Source: Mya arenaria
Taxonomy: Eukaryota > Mollusca > Bivalvia > Myida > Myidae
DNA: 64,000 nucleotides
Reading direction: 5' to 3'
Assembly (NCBI RefSeq): GCF_026914265.1
Contig: NC_069134.1
Coordinates: 65,358,094-65,422,093 of the forward strand
Part shown: positions 59,401 to 64,000 of the stretch, in pieces
Position numbering within the stretch: the stretch's first letter is position 1
How the letters are laid out: each line of letters starts with the position of its first letter
Made by a program: the position numbers and the translations under genes
The notes under the pieces: model-generated
Told to the model about the DNA's origin: nothing
What the model saw: only the letters and a program-made list of their open reading frames with translations
The model's database searches: none

Positions 59401-62012
59401 AGCTTATTATTATTAACAATGATGCTGACAGTCATCGAAATAAGTTTTTTTTTATAAGCAAGCCTGAGTTCATATACTACTGCTTGGCATTACATTTTTG
59501 AACAAGCCCTCCTGTATAATACCAAGAATTTAAGCAAGCCCTGAAAGCATTTTACCAGTCAGGGCTTGCAGGCTTATGCTAATTTCGACTATTGGATGAA
59601 ATTTTGAAGACAGTCTGTCATTATAATTATCATTTTTTGTTAATAACATAGGAAGGACTTCATGCACAGTTCACTATTAAATAAAAGACACTTCACTAAC
59701 CAGTTCTTGGCCAGAGAGCGTTAACAGCAATGCCTTCGTCTTTGAACTCTTCTGACATTCCAAGGACACACATGGACATGCCATACTTGGCCATAGTGTA
59801 TGCCACATGGCCCTTGAACCACTTTGGGTTCATGTTTAAGGGCGGGCTGATGTTCAAGATGTGGGGGCTCTTGCTCTTCTTCAGGTACGGCAGGCACACG
59901 CGTGAACTATCATCAAAACAGAGAGAGTAAAAGTTTTTTGACACCACATTACTTGTTTTAATTTTATACAACTCTCTTTCCTTTACACATGTCATTATGG
60001 TGTATGCATCATGTGTATGTTTTGTAAGTATTGTGACATAAATATTTTAAAGCAAATCGTTAATTTAATCTATGTTCAAGCCTTTTGCTTCAATAAAATG
60101 ATAAAAAGTCATTATAAAACCATAACTTTCCTCATGCAGATTCCAACAAATAAGTCATATTTTATCAGAAAGATAAGGCAAAACTTAATCAAATGCTGCA
60201 ATGTCGCTGCGAGTGTGGGGGTAAATAGTCAAGCGAAAAAACTGACCAGAGATACGTTCCTCTCCCGTTTATTCCATTCATGAGGTCATATTTCTTCATG
60301 GGTGTGGCGGAAGTTCCCGTCAGGCTGATGGCGCTCGCGTTGTTAACAAGTATGTCGATTCCCCCAAACTTCTCTACAGCAGATTCCACAGCACGCTCTA
60401 CCTCATCCTCAAACCTTATGTCCACAAGACACGCCAGAGCCTTTCCACCAGCTGCTTCAACTGAAAGAGCCATTTGGAAAATTAAAACAAAGCAATGATA
60501 AAAAGTCAAGTTAAAACTAGGATAGATCATGATGAAACTCAAAGACTCAGAGTGAAATTCATAACCATTTTAACAACTATCATGAAAAATCAAGAAGTTT
60601 AAGTTGGTTTAAGGGAGAAAATCAAATTTTCATATATTTGTATTGTGTAAAATAAAATTAAAAATCATATTGGGAAACTGACCTTCAGCAGCTGTAGTGT
60701 AGATTGTGCCTGGCAATTTTGGGTGAGGTGTTCCTGTCTTGGCAGCAATGACAATGTTTGCTCCATCCTTGGCGGCTTTCAGGGCGATGCTTTTACCAAT
60801 ACCCCGACTTGCACCGGTGATAAACAATGTCTTACCTAGAAGCTTCCTGTTATGAATACATATATATGTCATTGAATAGTACAATTATCTATAGCGTTAA
60901 TTGGTAAGAACCAGCTGCTGTAGTAAGCTCAGTGGTTAGATCCATGCGCTAATATTACAAAGGTCTTTCCAGTCCCATAAACTTTTTATTGTCTGAATTG
61001 GTGTAAAAGATTTGGGAATAAAATGTATTGTAAGCACCAGCTTCCCAGTAAGCTCAGTTGTAGCCTACACAAGTAGTCATTCTAAAATGCTGTTCAGGTT
61101 TCTTTTTTTTTTAAATGATGTCCAGACTAAACATCATTAAAAAAAAGAGAAGCCTGGACAGCATTTTAGAATGACTACCTTCACAAGATGCACTTCGCTT
61201 TTCTTGACACCAATAATGTAAACCTGGGATGAAACTTGTCCTTATAAACAGCCGATTCAGAGTTTTTGACAATTTCTATTTTGATGACTCTATGCGTCCA
61301 TATCCCACTTGTTGTTTTCCAAACCAAGAATGACAGATCCCAGCGCTAAGAATATTGAGTGTAAAGATAACAGGCACCTGCTAGATAGTTAAAAAATGGC
61401 GATGCTTTGTTGACAGATTGATCTGAATTTGTGTTTCATAAAACACTTGGTGTTATAAGAGAAAGGTATTGGCTACAAATAATTTATGTGTAACTTTTGT
61501 GTTTTTATTTATTAATGCAGTGTTAAATATTGTTGAGTTACAGTCGAAGAATATATTTTACATTGGTATGAATCAGTTGACTTGTGGCGTGTTGATAGGG
61601 AACAAAATGAATATCCAAATGATAAAAGAAGTTCCCTATAACTATACGTGTTAGGATGAAACCACTGCTGTGTTCCAACTCATGCCCACCGGAACACTAG
61701 CAAGGCGCTCTAACCAATTGCACTAATCAGGCAGCCCGGTTCTTAACTCATACTACAAAAACAAGGTAAACTGATAACAAACAAACCAGTATTTACATGC
61801 CCTTAAGTTCACCCCCCTTGCCTTGGCTTGTGGAACAAACGGTGATATAACTATAAGTGCTTGACAGCTTGTGGAACAAACGGTGATATAACTATAAGTG
61901 CTTGACAAACCACAGATATTGTTATATAATTCGTTGACCTTATTGTCACGATTGCTCAAAGGATTTCCGAAAATCACAAAGAAAAAGCAAATTACCCTGT
62001 GTTTGCTGCCAT
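50476..62012 (-). CDS. HSDL2: Hydroxysteroid dehydrogenase-like protein 2 (SDR plus SCP2 domain), seven exons
   Basis: Coding exons on the minus strand: 62012-61996, 60846-60683, 60460-60247, 59906-59701, 56402-56205, 54948-54730, 50717-50476. They sum to 1260 nt, giving 419 aa, close to the ~418 aa of the human protein. All junctions have GT/AG. The N-terminus MAANTGKLLGKTLFITGASRGIGK holds the TGxxxGxG NAD(P) motif (residues 16-23), NNASA follows at 100-104, and the catalytic Ser/YxxxK (S153, Y169, K173) is intact. The C-terminal ~110 residues form an SCP2 sterol/lipid-binding domain (KLKPTSAFMMGKLKIKGD-like). The family is implicated in peroxisomal/mitochondrial fatty-acid and lipid metabolism; the exact substrate is not settled. 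The last residues are SNL, a weak PTS1-like end (human ARL). Introns are loaded with MITEs and satellites. A minus-strand AATAAA near 49862 is a possible poly(A) signal. Confidence 0.97.
51463..52690. repeat. 179-bp satellite array, about seven units
   Basis: Period 178-182 bp, exact 179 for four successive units. Each unit carries AATGCAATACCTCAAGTAGT and CTTAACCAGAATTTCTAAGT. The final unit is split by the transposon and resumes at 53965. Confidence 0.92.
52691..53958. mobile_element. 1268-bp inserted DNA element, 14-bp inverted ends, 6-bp target duplication
   Basis: Ends CATACATGCCATAT and ATATGGCATGTATG; flanked by AAGTAG at 52685-52690 and 53959-53964. Removing it restores a normal 179-bp unit (ATGCAAAGTAGAGTTATCT), so it inserted into the satellite after the array had formed. 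Both ends are lined with C-rich words (ATCCCCCGG left, ATCCCCCTGAA right). No transposase frame, so non-autonomous; 6-bp duplications occur in Dada-type elements, but the superfamily is not established. Confidence 0.85.
54340..54680. mobile_element. Second, diverged pearl-like fragment
   Basis: GTTGTTACAGAGACAGGGCA followed by CGCCGTTTTCAAGTGTAAGG matches the head of the element at 51221, and one diverged satellite unit follows (TTTCAATGCAATACATAAAG). Lies just downstream of HSDL2 exon 6. Confidence 0.6.
55260..55625. repeat. 43-bp tandem repeat, about eight units
   Basis: Units such as CCCATATTCACACTTATCTG plus ACATAGTTTTTGACCCGACATAA, period 43 (CCCAT at 55486 and 55529). In the HSDL2 intron between exons 5 and 6. 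Confidence 0.9.
56448..56747. mobile_element. MITE, CTCTCACAG family, copy 2, TTAA target
   Basis: AGCTCCACTCTCACAGATTG on the left, CAATCTGTGAGAGTGCAGCT on the right, TTAA on both sides (56444-56447, 56748-56751). In an HSDL2 intron, starting ~45 bp upstream of exon 5. Confidence 0.85.
57324..57793. mobile_element. Two adjacent CAATTTCTCGAAA MITEs, opposite orientation
   Basis: First: GCCCCAATTTCTCGAAA (57324) to TTTCGAGAAATTGGGGC (57576). A second, starting GGGCCCAGTTTCTCGAAATT at 57582, runs to GATCTTGTTATAAGGGCAT without its far end. In an HSDL2 intron. Confidence 0.7.
58364..58687. mobile_element. MITE, TGCACCAGTCAATTGTAAC family, copy 2, TTA target
   Basis: TGCACCAGTCAATTGTAAC on the left, GTTACAATTGACTTGTGCA on the right, TTA on both sides (58361-58363, 58688-58690). 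GC-rich interior with C/G homopolymer runs. In an HSDL2 intron. Confidence 0.88.
61073..61178. repeat. 106-bp fold-back repeat (~48-bp arms) in HSDL2 intron 1
   Basis: GTAGTCATTCTAAAATGCTG ... ACATCATT pair: arms read GTAGTCATTCTAAAATGCTGT on both strands, with a 9-bp loop and a few mismatches near the T/A runs. CACAAG lies near both outer edges. Confidence 0.85.
61660..61740 (-). mobile_element. tRNA-like SINE head or degraded tRNA
   Basis: Minus strand: GGGCTGCCTGATTAGTGCAA TTGGTTAGAGCGCC resembles a tRNA A-box arm; the expected B box (GAGTTGGAAC) is degenerate. Not a credible functional tRNA. Confidence 0.35.
61826..61907. repeat. Perfect 41-bp tandem duplication
   Basis: GCTTGTGGAACAAACGGTGA ... 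GTGCTTGACA occurs twice in a row (starts 61826 and 61867), in HSDL2 intron 1, ~90 bp from exon 1. Confidence 0.95.
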
Positions 62013-63490
62013 CTTGATAGAAATTTTTGCGGACTTCGGGTAGAAGGGGTAGACTTTAGTCCCGGTTACCTAAGAACGTTCGCCGGTTTAATAATTGTAC
62101 AATTATTTCAGACGAATTTACTTTCCAAAATCAATAAATTCATGCTACTTTTCCAAACTCTAGTCATAATTTTTTGTTTATCTGACTAATTTAGAGTGAA
62201 AATATATAAATTATTATTTCACTTCTAATATTACACATTATTAATCTAAACGTCAATATTTTATTTTCGTTTAATGTTTCGTATTTTTTAGGGGAGACCA
62301 CTAGCAAGAGTCGGGTCATTATCTATAACGTTCCAGTTGACAGTCAGGTAGAATGATATTTTTTTAATTATTATTTATATACTTACAGTACAGGTCATCT
62401 GGTAATTTGTCATAGAGTAAGACATGGTCAAGATTTGAAAATGTTGTTTCATTTTGAAACTCATGTCTACAACCAGTTTGGATGTAAATACCAGTCTTTA
62501 GTACTCCTCTTACAATCAGTTAATTTGTCATGTAGTACACTTAATTATGCACCAGTGAATTGTAACTACGCCCTCCGTAGCGGGGACTTCGACTTTCGGT
62601 CCAGCTAATTCCAGATAAAATCTCCGCCCTGCAGGGGACAAACGGGGGCATTCCCTCCGGACCTGGGGCCGTGGTTACAGTTGTATGGTGCTTTAAAGAA
62701 TATACATACTTGGAACGACTTCTCCGAATCCGGCCATACTAATATTGTGTTGACAACTTCTGGGCAATCTTTACAAGAGCATGCGAAAGTGCTCTGTGTT
62801 CATAACTAGTGACCTCTTGCGCCTCAGTCATACACAGTGTAACACTTAGCAGTGATACCATATTGGTTAAAATATAGCTAGACAGTATTACTCTACACTC
62901 TACAGGGCATGTGCAAAGTTGGGGCAAAGGGAATACGAACCACCATATTTTGCCTGCTTGTACTATAGGTCATGAAATTTAAAAAAAGTATGGAGGGCAA
63001 TCCTGAGAGGCACTTTGTCTTTAGAAATCAAGGCCCTTTAATTGGCCTTAGGCTATAAAAGGAGTCACTGTAATAACTGGTGTTTAATTCCACATTATGT
63101 CACAAAGTTTATCTTTTTTTTGTGATCTGAATCTTAGTAAATATGATATTGAATATGCAGCAGATAATTCAAAGTGATACAGAAGGTTTTTATGGAGATC
63201 ATTTACAACTAATCAAGGCCCTCATTGATTTTTTTTGTGATTTTACACCTTTCGCCCTGATGGCTTATTGTTGACACATATATGGTACATATCGTATAGA
63301 TACATGTACACAATGTACATGTACATAACAATGTTGCCTTGAATTCAAGGCTATGGTCCCAATATTTTCAAAGAATCTTATGATGTCAGAGATATCATTC
63401 CTCTTTTATGTCATTTTTGATCTTATTAACTTTAATCATCATGGATGAAATTCTATTATAGGCTGTTGAATAAGACAACCTGTTTGAGGA
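62013..63490. promoter_or_regulatory. Divergent intergenic region between HSDL2 and SCP2
   Basis: 1.48 kb between the two start codons, transcribed outward on both sides. Includes a shortened MITE at 62548-62692. No TATA box or defined factor site could be assigned with confidence. 5'UTR exons of either gene could lie here. Confidence 0.45.
62548..62692. mobile_element. MITE, TGCACCAGTCAATTGTAAC family, copy 3 (internally shortened)
   Basis: TGCACCAGTGAATTGTAACTA left, GGTTACAGTTGTATGGTGCT right, TTA on both sides (62545-62547, 62693-62695). 145 bp against ~320 bp in the other copies. Located in the HSDL2-SCP2 intergenic region. Confidence 0.8.
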
Positions 63491-64000
63491 ATGTCTGGAC
63501 CCAGCGGTAGTCGGGTATTTGTGGTGGGGGTGGGGCTGACAAAGTTTGAGAGGCCGCTGACAAAACAATGGGACTACCCAGATATGGGCAGAGAGGCTGG
63601 TAAGACTGTTGTCATGTTGGTTTTTATCTGCTATTAGCACATCTGTTTTTTAAGGACAAAAATGTGTTGCATATATATTATGTCATTCATGCATTGGTAT
63701 TGCTCTCATCATCAGCTTTAATGTTCCTGCCATTCATGTCATTGGCATACTGTGTGAAAACTTTCATGTTGGTCATAACTTAAATATATTCAATTTATAT
63801 TGGTAAATTATGCGAACGTTCATTCTTATGTGTATGTAGCAGGTTCATCTACTCTATCTGAAATACTTTTTGTGTTTTTGCCCAATTGCAGCAACAAGTG
63901 CTGGATCTGTACATACATACATACATGTACATGTTTTTTAAAATGAAAAGGTACAGCAGCACTGAAGGATGCTGGGCTCACATATGACCAGATCAAGTCA
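63491..64000 (+). CDS. SCP2: Sterol carrier protein 2 / SCPx thiolase, N-terminal two exons (partial)
   Basis: Exon 1 (63491-63599) encodes MSGPSGSRVFVVGVGLTKFE then RPLTKQWDYPDMGREAG, ending G/GTAAGA. Exon 2 begins at 63951 after AAATGAAAAG and reads TAALKDAGLTYDQIKS to the window edge. RVFVVGVGxTKF...DYPD...EAG...AL.DA is the conserved start of the peroxisomal 3-ketoacyl-CoA thiolase part of SCPx, which cleaves branched-chain and bile-acid-type acyl-CoAs; most animal genes also encode a C-terminal SCP2 lipid carrier, which would lie outside this window. The pyrimidine tract before exon 2 is weak, but phase 1 to phase 1 joining keeps the family pattern. Divergent from HSDL2. Confidence 0.92.

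Overview
The window looks like AT-rich genomic DNA from a bivalve mollusc. This is inferred from the intron-rich animal genes, the lineage-expanded gene types (RING-less TRIM, orphan peptide-type GPCR, GT32-like glycosyltransferases), the density of MITEs and tRNA-derived SINEs, and a mobile repeat with an internal satellite resembling bivalve pearl elements. No species can be named from the sequence alone. All gene calls come from translation by eye, splice-site reading and recalled family motifs; no database search was run.

Layout. 1-1100: left-truncated copy of a dispersed element carrying a ~54-bp tandem repeat (here called M54). 3017-4738 (-): intact, apparently single-exon B-box/coiled-coil/beta-propeller TRIM-like gene. 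5800-16280: MITEs, a second M54 copy, a coding-like relic with an internal tandem duplication, a near-perfect 140-bp palindrome, microsatellites and a 702-bp GC-rich inverted-repeat transposon. 16726-21625 (-): three-exon class A GPCR whose splice sites can be read exactly, followed by a tandem copy of its own 3' end. 26.9-28.6 kb (+): a possible spliced transcript with little coding content. 32.3-35.1 and 39.9-42.2 kb (+): tandem duplication of a GT32-like glycosyltransferase, with mosaic identity and different N-terminal damage in the two copies. 42.8-49.5 kb: tandem duplication of M54 plus a tiny glycine-rich ORF; the second copy holds a ~25-unit 54-bp array that is open in several frames on both strands. 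50476-62012 (-): complete seven-exon HSDL2 (419 aa), its introns full of MITEs, satellites and a 1.27-kb insertion. 63491-end (+): first two exons of SCP2 (SCPx thiolase), head to head with HSDL2.

Genes working together: HSDL2 (short-chain dehydrogenase plus SCP2 lipid-binding domain) and SCP2/SCPx (thiolase, usually plus SCP2 domain) are both linked to peroxisomal lipid metabolism and share a 1.48-kb intergenic region, so a shared divergent promoter is possible. The other genes have no evident functional link. No single system here is convincingly new. The best leads are the glycosyltransferase pair (separate N-terminal changes, conversion-like mosaic, shared frame break) and the duplicated 69-residue glycine-rich ORF tied to the M54 element.
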